DNA of 64,000 nucleotides. Origin: Cryptosporangium phraense. GTDB lineage: Bacteria; Actinomycetota; Actinomycetes; Mycobacteriales; Cryptosporangiaceae. Positions 17,571 through 26,507 of this stretch are shown piece after piece. The stretch is from contig NZ_VIRS01000002.1 in NCBI RefSeq assembly GCF_006912135.1, positions 372,001-436,000 of the forward strand. The letters run 5' to 3'. Numbering within the stretch: the first letter of the stretch is position 1; every line of letters begins with the position of its first letter. The translations under genes were made by a program, and so were the position numbers. The notes under the pieces were generated by a model. That model was not told where the DNA came from. It saw only the letters and a list, made by a program, of their open reading frames with translations, and made no database searches.

Positions 17571-17697
17571 ATCGTCCAGCCTCCGTGAGGTTTGCGGGGC
17601 CGTTCCCCGTGTGCCTCTAGCTTCGCGGGGATCAGGCGTGCGCTCGTTCGGCCGCGCGACGGCGGGAACGTTCGCTTCCCAACACGGTGGGCCGGCC
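17571..17697 (-). promoter_or_regulatory. Micropeptide leader, copy C
   Basis: The conserved leader has GAACGTTC at 17666-17673, 95 nt before the ATG, the ATCCCCGCGAAGCT...GGCACACGGGGAAC element and ACGGAGGCTGGACGAT before the start. Distal similarity to the copy F leader (GGCCGGCCCACCGTGTT / GACCGGCCCACCGTGTT) is stronger than to the others. Confidence 0.7.
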
Positions 17698-17918
17698 GCG
17701 GCAGCGCGGCTCGATCCACGCCGGCGCGGGCCGCCGGCCAGGACCCGACCTGTATCTGAGCCGACGTGAGATCTGCGCGACCATCCCGGCCCAGACCAAC
17801 TGCCGTGCTCGAGCGTTCACCGCTTTACTGGGCGGTCGGCGTTGATCCGAACAGGGCCGCCGCCAGCCCACTCTTTAGGCACTGCGGGAAACTCGATGAT
17901 CGTCGCTCCTACACGACG
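17698..17918. other. Spacer between micropeptide copies D and C
   Basis: I find no gene I would support here. On the minus strand the spacer shares scattered similarity with the corresponding E-F spacer upstream of copy F, consistent with the two doublets descending from one ancestral pair. Confidence 0.45.
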
Positions 17919-17946
17919 AAGGCCCGGAGCAATCCGCTCCGGGCCC
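17919..17946 (-). terminator. Micropeptide terminator, copy D
   Basis: The hairpin GGGCCCGGAGC / GCTCCGGGCC has loop GGATT and is followed by TTCGTCGTGTAG on the minus strand. It is the same element as downstream of copy A. Confidence 0.8.
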
Positions 17947-17962
17947 GCATCATCAAGCAAAC

Positions 17963-18097
17963 TCAGCTGCAGTAGCTGTAGTCCCAGCAGTCGTTGTGGT
18001 GACGACGCTTGTGGTGACGACGACGCGGCCGGCAGTCGTAGTCGTACGAGTAGTTGTCGTTGCAGTAGTCGTACGAGTCGTCGTAGCAGCCGCTCAT
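17963..18097 (-). CDS. Cys/Tyr/Arg/His-rich micropeptide, copy D
   Basis: This 44-codon copy begins MSGCYDDSYDYCNDNYSYDY, with D at residue 7 where copies A and E have N. The remaining residues equal A. The third Arg of the RPRRR run uses CGT instead of CGC, a synonymous change. It is the first gene of the minus-strand D-C doublet and lies directly downstream of a small unannotated gene (18233-18412) and a VOC gene, all on the same strand. Confidence 0.85.
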   Translation of the reverse strand: MSGCYDDSYDYCNDNYSYDYDCRPRRRHHKRRHHNDCWDYSYCS

Positions 18098-18220
18098 ATC
18101 GTCCAGCCTCCGTGAGGTTTGCGGGGCCGTTCCCCGTGTGCCTCCAGCTTCGCCGGAATCACGCCCAGGCTCGTTCGCCCTCCCGACGACAGGAACGTTC
18201 GCTTCCCAACACTGCCGGCC
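18098..18220 (-). promoter_or_regulatory. Micropeptide leader, copy D
   Basis: GAACGTTC lies at 18193-18200, 95 nt before the ATG. The GAAGCTGGAGGCACACGGGG element and the following GGCCCCG can form a short CGGGG/CCCCG hairpin. The copy A upstream DNA matches this region and a further ~20 bp, as far as the stop codon of the small gene at 18233. Confidence 0.7.
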
Positions 18221-18232
18221 CAGCCGCCTACC

Positions 18233-18412
18233 TCACCACTCCATGTCCAGCGGCCACTCATCCCCACCCCTCAGCCGCTCCAACTTCGCTCTATTCCTCG
18301 CGTTCATCCCATGCCGCCGCCGGGCAGCCCGGAACCCCCGCTCCACTGCCCTCCGCTCGACCCTGGTCCTACGCTCGGCCGCCAGCTGATCGAGCCACGT
18401 TTCCGACTGCAC
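18233..18412 (-). CDS. Small basic protein, 59 residues, unknown function
   Basis: The frame begins GTG (MQSETWLDQLAAERRTRVER) and ends RGGDEWPLDMEW. It is preceded by TACGGT (18424-18419) with a 6-nt spacer, a leaderless signature like that of many genes here. The product is helical and Arg-rich (RRTRVERRAVERGFRAARRR), with no signal peptide. The same frame is open back to the VOC stop codon at 18455, so a longer product or readthrough cannot be excluded. The last codons are duplicated upstream of micropeptide A. Confidence 0.55.
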   Translation of the reverse strand: MQSETWLDQLAAERRTRVERRAVERGFRAARRRHGMNARNRAKLERLRGGDEWPLDMEW

Positions 18413-18454
18413 CCACCGACCGTAGCCACCCCAACCGACAAAAACGGCAGCCCC

Positions 18455-19152
18455 TCAGCGCGCCGAGAGCACGCAGAACTCGTTCCCCTCCGGGTCGGCC
18501 AAGACCCGCCACGACACGTCGTCACCCTGGCCGACGTCGACAGACTCCGCGCCCAACGAGAGCAGGCGGTCCACCTCCGCCGAGTGGTCGTCGCCGACGT
18601 ACGGCGCCACCTCCAGATGCAAACGGTTCCACCACACCCGTTCCCCCGGCTTACGCAAAAACTCCAGGTACGGACCGCTCCCGGCGTGCAGCGACGCGAA
18701 GTCGTCGGTCACCTCGACCACGTCCCAGTCCGTGGCCGCACCCCAGAACCCGGCCATCGCCCTTGGGTCGTCGCAGTCGACCACCAGCGCGGCGATCGGT
18801 CCGGTATCCCGATAGATCTCGCGGAACTCCAGGACGCAGAACACGTTCCCCTCGGGGTCGGCCAGGACCGTCCAGGGGACGTCTCCCTGGCCGACGTCCA
18901 CCGGCGTCGCCCCCAGCGACAGACACCGCTCGACCAGGCCCGGCCGGTAGGCCAGGTCGAGGTGCACCCGGTACCGCACCGTCGACGGATCCGGCACGGT
19001 CACCACGTCGACCCCGAACGCGCCCGGGCCCTCGACGTTCATCACGCCCGGCGCCTCGGTGACGAGCTCCCACCCGAGCACCGCGGCCCAGAAGCGGCCC
19101 AGCGCCGACGCGTCCGCGGCCTTGATGTTGGCCTGCACCAGGCGCAGCGCCA

Positions 19153-19153
<1 letters not shown>
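18455..19153 (-). CDS. Two-domain VOC (glyoxalase/bleomycin-resistance-like) protein
   Basis: The 232-residue protein contains two VOC modules of about 115 residues. Both end in the same signature: VLADPEGNVFCVLEF and VLADPEGNEFCVLSAR. Each also has a WxAxxxDW-type segment and the SLGA-VDVGQGD repeat. Such tandem VOC proteins usually bind metal and a small substrate; the reaction is unknown. The ATG overlaps the ychF stop by 1 nt (TGATG), so it is co-transcribed with ychF. Confidence 0.88.
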
Positions 19154-20232
<1,079 letters not shown>

Positions 20233-20243
20233 GCCGACCAAGG

Positions 20244-20828
20244 TTACGCGGCGCCCGCCTCGTACGGTCGCACCGCCCGGGCCTCGGCAAGCGCGCGGCT
20301 CCACCACGCCAGCTCGTCCAGCAGAACCTTCGCCGCGGCGTTCGGCCCAGCGGCGTCCACCAGAGGCCCGTCGGAGAACCGCTCCCAGTGGCGGTCGAAG
20401 CTGACCGTGTCGCGGATGGTCGCCGCATGAAGCTCGGCGAAGACCAACCGCAACTGTTCGACGGCGCGCAACCCACCGCCGTGGCCGCCGTAGGAGACGA
20501 AGCCGATCGGCTTGGCCTGCCACTCGGTGAAATGCCAGTCGATCAGGTGTTTGAGCGACGCCGGGAAGCTGTGGTTGTACTCCGGGGTCACCACGACGAA
20601 CGCGTCGGCGGCGGCCAGCCGGGCGGCCAGGGCCTGCATCTCCGGCGCACGCCCGGCCACGTCCCGGAGAGCCATCCCGTTCGGCGGCAGCGCGTCCGGC
20701 AGCGAGACGTCGGCCAGATCCAGCACGTCGACCTCGAACTGCCCGTCGACCTGCGACGCGAACCACGACGCCACCCGCGGCCCGAACCGGCCCTCACGAA
20801 CACTGCCCACGATGATCAGAAGTTTCAT
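20244..20828 (-). CDS. NADPH-dependent FMN reductase-like flavoprotein
   Basis: The 194-residue product starts MKLLIIVGSVREGRFGPRVA, a flavodoxin-like FMN-binding loop. It contains VVVTPEYNHSFPASLKHLID and GFVSYGGHGGGLRAVEQL, the signatures of the NADPH-dependent FMN reductase (chromate/azo reductase-like) family. The Met at codon 14 of the open frame is the start used, on family alignment. It is upstream of ychF on the same strand with a 12-bp gap, but ychF has its own promoter-like box. Confidence 0.92.
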   Translation of the reverse strand: MKLLIIVGSVREGRFGPRVASWFASQVDGQFEVDVLDLADVSLPDALPPNGMALRDVAGRAPEMQALAARLAAADAFVVVTPEYNHSFPASLKHLIDWHFTEWQAKPIGFVSYGGHGGGLRAVEQLRLVFAELHAATIRDTVSFDRHWERFSDGPLVDAAGPNAAAKVLLDELAWWSRALAEARAVRPYEAGAA

Positions 20829-20930
20829 GCCGGTCAGCCTGCGAGGCGGCCGAAGAAACAGGAACACCGCGCGATGACTAGCCCTCGGAGGGCGACGCTA
20901 AAGACCGGCCCCACTACTAGCCTCGAACCC

Positions 20931-21791
20931 ATGAGCAGCGACCTGGGCGAATTCCTCCGCCGGCGGCGCGAGGCCCTCCCGCCGGAAGCGGTCGGCCTGC
21001 CGACCGGGTCGCGCCGTCGCACTCCCGGGCTGCGGCGCGGTGAGCTGGCCACGCTGGCCGGCGTCAGCGTGGAGTACCTCGCCCGCCTGGAGCAGGGCCG
21101 CGATCGGCACCCGTCGGCGCAGGTCCTCGACGCGCTGGCCAACGCGCTGCGGCTCTCGACGGCCGAGCGGCTGGATCTGCGGGCGATCGTCAAGGCCGCC
21201 GACGGCGTCGGCTGTCTGGTCGTCGAGCCGCCCGAGACCGTGGTGCGGCCCAGCGTCCGCCTGCTGCTCGAGCGGCTGGAACCCACGCCGGCCGTCGTCG
21301 TCAACCGGCTCACCGACGTGCTCGCCTACACCGCGGCCTTCCGCCTGGTGATGGAGCCGCTCGGGTTGTTCGACCACCGCAACATCGCGCGGTTCGTGCT
21401 GGGTGACCCGCGGGCCCGCGAGACCTACCGGAACTGGCCCGGTGCGGTGGTCGGCGACCTGCGGTCGACCGACCCCTACGTCGCCCGCCTGCTGGCCGAG
21501 CTGGGTGCCCCGCCCGCCGGTCCGTGCCCTCCCGACCGCGACGAACTGCACCATCCGGACGTCGGTGAGCTGCGGTTGACCCGTGAGGCGCTGGCCGTGG
21601 CCGACACGGCCGACCTGCGGATCATCGTCTACCTGCCGCACGACGAGGAGACGTCGTCGCGGCTCGACCGGCTGGTGAGGACCGGTCCGCGGGCGGTCGG
21701 CACCTCCCGCCTCGACACGACCGCGAGCGGGACCAGCCTCTCCGCGCCCACCCGGAACCGCCGGGCCAGCCAGCGCACGACCAGCCCGTAG
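20931..21791 (+). CDS. XRE-family regulator with MmyB-like ligand domain
   Basis: The 286-residue regulator has an N-terminal HTH (RRRTPGLRRGELATLAGVS, then VEYLARLEQGRDRHPSAQVL) followed by the MmyB-like PAS-type domain (VVVNRLTDVLAYTAAFRLVM). It lies divergent from the FMN reductase gene, which it may control, a common pairing in actinobacteria. TAGCCT (20918-20923) is 7 nt before the ATG. The family usually ends near residue 245. The last ~45 residues here (GTSRLDTTASGTSLSAPT...) are read antisense to the CPBP gene and look like an extension caused by loss of the original stop. Confidence 0.88.
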   Translation: MSSDLGEFLRRRREALPPEAVGLPTGSRRRTPGLRRGELATLAGVSVEYLARLEQGRDRHPSAQVLDALANALRLSTAERLDLRAIVKAADGVGCLVVEPPETVVRPSVRLLLERLEPTPAVVVNRLTDVLAYTAAFRLVMEPLGLFDHRNIARFVLGDPRARETYRNWPGAVVGDLRSTDPYVARLLAELGAPPAGPCPPDRDELHHPDVGELRLTREALAVADTADLRIIVYLPHDEETSSRLDRLVRTGPRAVGTSRLDTTASGTSLSAPTRNRRASQRTTSP

Positions 21792-22588
21792 GCCACCACG
21801 ACCGCGATGTCGACGACGGCCACCGCCCACCCGGCGTCGGCCGCCGTCGTGTCGTCGGTCAGGCCGCCGGCCGCGCTGGCCGTCAGCGTGAACGCGAGCA
21901 GGTTGTTGATCGCGTGCAACGCGATCCCGGCCTCCAGGCCGCCGGTCCGGACGGCCAGCCAGCCGGCGACCGCGGCGAACACGACGAGGTCGGCGAACCC
22001 CCACGGGGTGCCGATGCCGTGCAGCAGCGCGAACACCACCGCCTGGACGCCGACCGCGAGCCACGGCGAGCGCGTGAACGCCCCGATCGACTGCAGGATC
22101 CAGCCCCGGCAGAGGTACTCCTCGGCCGCCGCCTGCAGCGGAACCAGCACGACGATGACCATCAGAGCCGGGACGAACGTGGCCCAGCCGGCCCACTCGT
22201 AGGGGGTCCCGGAGCCGGGGAGCAGCGCCAGCACGACGAACGAGACGATCGTGAACGCGAGCGCCACCGCCGCGCAGCCGAGCATCCAGCGCACGCGCAG
22301 CTGGCCGCGGACCGACGAGAGCGTGCCCGGACGGCGTCCCTGCGTCCACCACGCGGTCAGCAGCACCACTGGCAGGAACAGGACGATCGAACCCAGCGTG
22401 AGCGCGAGCTCGGTGACCGGGCTGACGTCGGAGATGCCGAACAGGGTGGCCGCCGCCACCGCGACCAGCACGACCAGGAAGTAGAGCGCAGGGGCCAGCA
22501 GGAAGCCGAGGGCCGTCTTCCACCAGCGGTTGGTCGCGGTGCGCGCGAGGTGGTGGTACGGCGTTGACGGAGCGCGATAGATCATCAT
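21629..22588 (-). CDS. CPBP family intramembrane metalloprotease
   Basis: The 319-residue, multi-pass protein (about eight membrane segments) has the CPBP/Abi signature: EEYLCRGWILQ (EExxxR), FALLHGIG (FxxxH) and HAINNLLAF (HxxxN). In bacteria such proteins are linked to peptide processing or immunity, but the substrate here is unknown. The start is one of two adjacent ATGs (22588/22585). The C-terminus overlaps the convergent XRE gene by 163 nt, unusually long for convergent genes. Confidence 0.9.
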   Translation of the reverse strand: MMIYRAPSTPYHHLARTATNRWWKTALGFLLAPALYFLVVLVAVAAATLFGISDVSPVTELALTLGSIVLFLPVVLLTAWWTQGRRPGTLSSVRGQLRVRWMLGCAAVALAFTIVSFVVLALLPGSGTPYEWAGWATFVPALMVIVVLVPLQAAAEEYLCRGWILQSIGAFTRSPWLAVGVQAVVFALLHGIGTPWGFADLVVFAAVAGWLAVRTGGLEAGIALHAINNLLAFTLTASAAGGLTDDTTAADAGWAVAVVDIAVVVAYGLVVRWLARRFRVGAERLVPLAVVSRREVPTARGPVLTSRSSRDDVSSSCGR

Positions 22589-22706
22589 GGGCTCAGCGTC
22601 CGGCCGGGCCTGGCCGATCTCGTCGGCTGCGGGCAGGAAACCGCTCTCTACCGAGCGATAGAGACTTAATGACCCGATAAGGTCGGAGCCTTTATCGTGT
22701 GTGCCG

Positions 22707-24629
22707 ATGAACGCCGTCCGCAACTGGCTGTTACCGGTAACGCTGGCCGTCGCCCAGGTGGCGTACTGGCCGCGTGACCTGACCCCGCAGCCCAGCCAGT
22801 ACCCCGCTCTGCTCGGGATCCTGATCATCACGGTCGCGCTCGGGTGGCGCCGTCGTCGTCCGCTGATCGCGCTGGCCGGTGCGGCCGCCGGCCTCACGCT
22901 CGGGGTGCTGACCGCCCCGGAGGACGCGGTCGTGCTGATGGAGATCACCGACATGATCGCGCTCTACTCGGTGGCCGCCCGCGAGCCCCGGCGGACGTGG
23001 CTGGCCGCGCTCGGCGCGCTGGCCGTCTGGCAGCTCGTGTGTGGCGCGTTCGAGTACGGGTTCGGGTCGGAGTACGTGGCCGAGAGCGGGATGACCCTGC
23101 TCTGCTACGTGCTCATCGCGGGCTGCGGGGTCGCCCGGAAGCAGTGGCTGGCCGGGCGGGAGCAGGCGGCCGAGGCGCTGCGCCGGGCCGAGAGCGCCCG
23201 GCAGGAGGCCGGCGACGGCGAGCGTCGCCGCCTCTCCACCGAGCTGCACGACGTCAGCGCTCACCACCTGACCTCGATCGTCGTCACGATGAACGCCGCT
23301 CGCCGCCTCGCCCGCCCGGAGCTGGTCGACGACAGCCTGCGGCTGGCCGCCGACACCGGCCGGGCCGCCCAGGCCGAGCTGCGCCGGCTGCTGACCGACA
23401 GTGCGCTGCCGGCCGAGACCCCGCTGGCCGAGCGGTTGAACGAGCTCGCCGACGCGTTCACCCGGCTCGGGCAGCGCGTCCGCGTGGAGGGTGCCGGCTC
23501 GGTCGGCGTCCTCCCTCCCGCGGTGGCCGAACTCGCGCACGCGCTCGTCCGCGAGGCGCTGACCAACACCGTCCGCTACGCGCCCGGTGCCGACGTCGGC
23601 GTCCGGCTCTCCCTCAGTACCACCGATGCGGACGCCGGTCAGCTGCGCGTCGTCGTCGAGAACGGACCGGGTACCGGCGCTCCGGCGGACGCCGGACGAC
23701 TCGGATCGGGCCGGGGCCTGGCCGGGCTGCGCCGCCGGACGCAGCTGCTGGGCGGAACCTGGTCGGCCGGCCCGGCCGACGGGGGTCGCTGGCAGGTGGA
23801 GGCGACGATGCTGACCACCGCCCGGGGCAGCAGCCGGTGGCGGCACGGCTTCATCGACCTCGGCGTCGTCGCGTTGATGCTCGGCCTGCCGGTCGGCGCC
23901 GCGCTCCTGCCCGACCCGTCGCCGCCGCTGGATCTGCGGTCGTGGCTGCTGCTGGCCGTGGTCGTCCCGGTGCACGCGGTGCCGCTGCTCTACCGTCGCC
24001 GGGCGCCCTGGGTGGCCTGGGCCGCGGTGTTCGTCACGGTCGCGCTGTGGCCGACCTGGCTGCTCGGCGATTGGCTGCCGCCGTCCGAGCGGATGCAGTA
24101 CGTGGCGATGTTCGGGGCCTGCGCCGACGTGGTGGCGGTCTACGCGGTCGGCGCGCACGCCCGGCGCAAGTGGCCGAGCCTGCTGGTCGTCCCGGCGTCG
24201 AGTGTGGCCCTGGGCACGACGTTCGCGGTCGGCACGGCGGTGTACGGCTGGCAGGACTCCGGTGGCTGGCTGTTCCTCCCGCTGCTGGTCGGGTTGTTCG
24301 CGGCCTGCTGGCTGGTGCCGGTCGCGGTCGTGTGGGCGGTGGGCTTCGCGGTGCGGATCCGGCGCGACCGGATCGTCGGCCGGGAAGACGGGGCGGTCGG
24401 CGCGGCGGTGGCCGCGGCCGAGGCGGAGGCTCGGGCCGAGCGGGCGCGGCTGGTCGCCGGCCTGCGTGACCAGGTCCTGCAGCAGACCGACCGGGTCGTG
24501 ACCGCGGCCGAGCAGGGCGACCCGGACCAGGTGCTGGCCGCGGCCCGGGCCGCGCTGGCCGCGATGCGGGACCTGCTCACGGCCCTCGACCCGCCTGCTT
24601 CCGCGCCGGCGCTGGCGGCGTCCGCATGA
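22707..24629 (+). CDS. Fused two-core NarL-type sensor kinase
   Basis: The 640-residue protein looks like two sensor kinases in one chain. Residues 1-150 carry about five membrane segments. HisKA_3 (GERRRLSTELHDVSAHHLTS) and HATPase_c (LVREALTNTVRYAPG and GSGRGLAGLRRRTQLLGG) follow to about 370. A second membrane sensor spans about 385-560. The end is a partial HisKA_3-like helix pair (ARAERARLVAGLRDQVLQQT) whose phospho-acceptor His is replaced and which lacks an ATPase domain. TATCGT lies 8 nt before the ATG. The TGA overlaps the response regulator ATG. Confidence 0.9.
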   Translation: MNAVRNWLLPVTLAVAQVAYWPRDLTPQPSQYPALLGILIITVALGWRRRRPLIALAGAAAGLTLGVLTAPEDAVVLMEITDMIALYSVAAREPRRTWLAALGALAVWQLVCGAFEYGFGSEYVAESGMTLLCYVLIAGCGVARKQWLAGREQAAEALRRAESARQEAGDGERRRLSTELHDVSAHHLTSIVVTMNAARRLARPELVDDSLRLAADTGRAAQAELRRLLTDSALPAETPLAERLNELADAFTRLGQRVRVEGAGSVGVLPPAVAELAHALVREALTNTVRYAPGADVGVRLSLSTTDADAGQLRVVVENGPGTGAPADAGRLGSGRGLAGLRRRTQLLGGTWSAGPADGGRWQVEATMLTTARGSSRWRHGFIDLGVVALMLGLPVGAALLPDPSPPLDLRSWLLLAVVVPVHAVPLLYRRRAPWVAWAAVFVTVALWPTWLLGDWLPPSERMQYVAMFGACADVVAVYAVGAHARRKWPSLLVVPASSVALGTTFAVGTAVYGWQDSGGWLFLPLLVGLFAACWLVPVAVVWAVGFAVRIRRDRIVGREDGAVGAAVAAAEAEARAERARLVAGLRDQVLQQTDRVVTAAEQGDPDQVLAAARAALAAMRDLLTALDPPASAPALAASA

Positions 24630-25312
24630 TCCGGGTCCTGGTCGTCGAGGATCAGCCGGTGCTCCGCGCGGGTTTCGCGGCGATCGTGGACGCGGAGCCG
24701 GACCTGGAGGTCGTCGGCGTAGCCGGCGACGGCGCCGCGGGGGTGGCGCAGGCCGAGGCGCTCGCGCCGGACGTCGTGCTGATGGACATCCGGATGCCGG
24801 GCATGGACGGCTTGACGGCCACCCGGCTGCTGACCGGCCGGCCGTCGCCGCCGGCCGTCGTCGTGCTGACGACGTTCGATCTGGACGCCTACGTGTACGA
24901 GGCGCTGCGGGCCGGCGCGTCCGGCTATCTGCTCAAGGACGCCGAGCCGGACGAGCTGCTGGCGGCGATCCGGGTGGTCGCCGGCGGTGAGGCGATGCTG
25001 GCGCCGCCGATCACCCGCCGGATGATCGCGACGTTCGCGGCCGGCGGCCCGCCGCCGGGCCCGGAGGCGTCGGAAGCGCTGGCGATGCTGACGTCCCGGG
25101 AGCGCGAGGTGTTCGTGCTGCTGGCGTCCGGAATGTCGAACGCCGAGCTGGCGGACCAGCTCGGCGTCGGCGTCGGGACCGTGAAGACGCACGTGAACGC
25201 GTTGCTGACGAAGCTCGGGGTGCGTGACCGGGTGCAGGCGACGATCCTCGCCTACGACCTCGGGGTGGTGCGCCCCAACTCCTCGTCGTCGAGGCGCGGC
25301 GGCGGGTCGTAG
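24626..25312 (+). CDS. NarL/LuxR-family response regulator
   Basis: The 228-residue regulator has a receiver domain (VLVVEDQPVLRAGF, phospho-Asp in VVLMDIRMPGMDGL, Lys in YLLKDAEPDE) and a LuxR-type HTH (LTSREREVFVLLASGMSNAE, then LGVGVGTVKTHVNALLTKLG). ATGA overlap with the kinase gene shows they form an operon. The last residues overlap a small minus-strand gene. Confidence 0.95.
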   Translation: MIRVLVVEDQPVLRAGFAAIVDAEPDLEVVGVAGDGAAGVAQAEALAPDVVLMDIRMPGMDGLTATRLLTGRPSPPAVVVLTTFDLDAYVYEALRAGASGYLLKDAEPDELLAAIRVVAGGEAMLAPPITRRMIATFAAGGPPPGPEASEALAMLTSREREVFVLLASGMSNAELADQLGVGVGTVKTHVNALLTKLGVRDRVQATILAYDLGVVRPNSSSSRRGGGS

Positions 25313-25437
25313 CGGCGGAGGCGACGCTTGACCGCGGCGACGTAGCGACGGCGGCGGCGCTCCTTGGCCCAGCCGGCCGCGCGGGCCAGGAACTGAGGGG
25401 CGGAAACCGTGACGGGCCGTTCGTTGGCGAGCGTCAT
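25252..25437 (-). CDS. Small basic protein, 61 residues, unknown function
   Basis: The product begins MTLANERPVTVSAPQFLARA and has a strongly basic middle (WAKERRRRRYVAAVKRRLRRYD), so it may bind nucleic acid or membrane lipids. GGGGAGG is very close upstream of the ATG. It overlaps the response regulator 3' end by 61 nt, which lowers confidence. No family is recognised. Confidence 0.5.
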   Translation of the reverse strand: MTLANERPVTVSAPQFLARAAGWAKERRRRRYVAAVKRRLRRYDPPPRLDDEELGRTTPRS

Positions 25438-25525
25438 GACCCTCCCCTCGTGAGTACTTTCCCTCCGCTTATTGTGCCGTCGATGACAACAGAATGCTGT
25501 CAGCTATCTGGCGGACAAAGGGCTC

Positions 25526-26425
25526 TCACATACTGGACATAAGGAACTCTACGGTACGTTCGACTGCAGGTTCGACGTATTTAGGGCCGTCGTACAGGTC
25601 GATGTGGTTCGTGGTGTCGAGCCAGAGGATCTGGGCCGGGCCTTTCGCCCGCTCGAAGACGGTCTGGGCGCCCTCGGGCGAACAGTAGGCGTCGGTCGTC
25701 CCGTGGACGACGAGCAGTGGGGTCGGGCCCAGGAAGTCGGCGCCGATGGCCAGGTCGACGGTGATCAGCTCGCGGACGGTGAGCGCGGTGAGGCGGTTGA
25801 CCCAGGTGTCGGCCTTCGAGCGCTCGGTGCCGTAGTAGGCGAACGGCTCGGGGCCCGCCATCACGGCGGGGACGTCCTCGTCGTCGGAGACCGCGGCGAG
25901 GTAGTCGATCCGGCCGGTGCTGTACTGCTCGGCGGCCGTCCCGGCCGCCTGGAGCAGTTGGGCGCGGTAGGCGTCGGCGCCCATCGCCGCGCGCATGGCG
26001 GCGGGGTCGTTGTAGCCGCCGGCGATGCAGGCGACGGCCTTGATGCGCGGGTCGAACGCGGCGAACCGGAGCGCGTAGCCACCGCCGAGGCAGATGCCGA
26101 CCGCGCCGATCCGGTTCTCGTCGACCGCGGGGTGGATCGCCAGCGCGCTGACCGCGTCGCGGAGGTCGGCGAGCTTGCCCGCGGAGTTCTCGTGCTGGCG
26201 GGGCTCGCCCTCGCTGGCGCCGAAGTTGCGGTGGTCGAACGCGAGCGTGGCGAACCCGGCCGCGGTGAGTTTCTCGGCGTACAGGCCGACGACCTGTTCC
26301 TTGACGCCGGAGAGCGGGCCGGTGAGCACGACCGTGGGCCAGCCGGTCTCCTGGGCCGGTCCGTCGGGGACCCGAAGGGTGCCCTCGAGGGCCAGGCCAT
26401 CGCTGTGGAACGTGAACGGCGTCAT
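25526..26425 (-). CDS. Alpha/beta hydrolase (dienelactone hydrolase/DLH-like)
   Basis: The 299-residue enzyme has the alpha/beta hydrolase fold. The nucleophile elbow is VGICLGGGYALR (nucleophile Cys rather than Ser), an acid is likely in VVHGTTDAYCSPE, and His lies in TTNHIDLYDGPKY. A Cys nucleophile is typical of dienelactone-hydrolase relatives. The substrate is unknown. The ATG at 26425 (MTPFTFHSDGLALEG) is chosen because the family begins there. Confidence 0.87.
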   Translation of the reverse strand: MTPFTFHSDGLALEGTLRVPDGPAQETGWPTVVLTGPLSGVKEQVVGLYAEKLTAAGFATLAFDHRNFGASEGEPRQHENSAGKLADLRDAVSALAIHPAVDENRIGAVGICLGGGYALRFAAFDPRIKAVACIAGGYNDPAAMRAAMGADAYRAQLLQAAGTAAEQYSTGRIDYLAAVSDDEDVPAVMAGPEPFAYYGTERSKADTWVNRLTALTVRELITVDLAIGADFLGPTPLLVVHGTTDAYCSPEGAQTVFERAKGPAQILWLDTTNHIDLYDGPKYVEPAVERTVEFLMSSM

Positions 26426-26507
26426 GGCCGACAGTGTGTCAGGGCGGTTGTGCACAGGTCCGATTCCCGCCAGCGTCGGTGGTCTACCGGGGTGCAGGAT
26501 CGTTCTC

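Noticed and set aside
17234-17620. 128-codon plus-strand frame
   Set aside because: Despite a promoter-like box, most of it is the antisense of micropeptide C, its leader and terminator. No protein motif.
15264-18097. Repeats considered as a CRISPR or REP array
   Set aside because: The units are about 300 nt, unevenly spaced and in both orientations, and contain a conserved reading frame with synonymous changes. There are no short regular repeats or cas genes.
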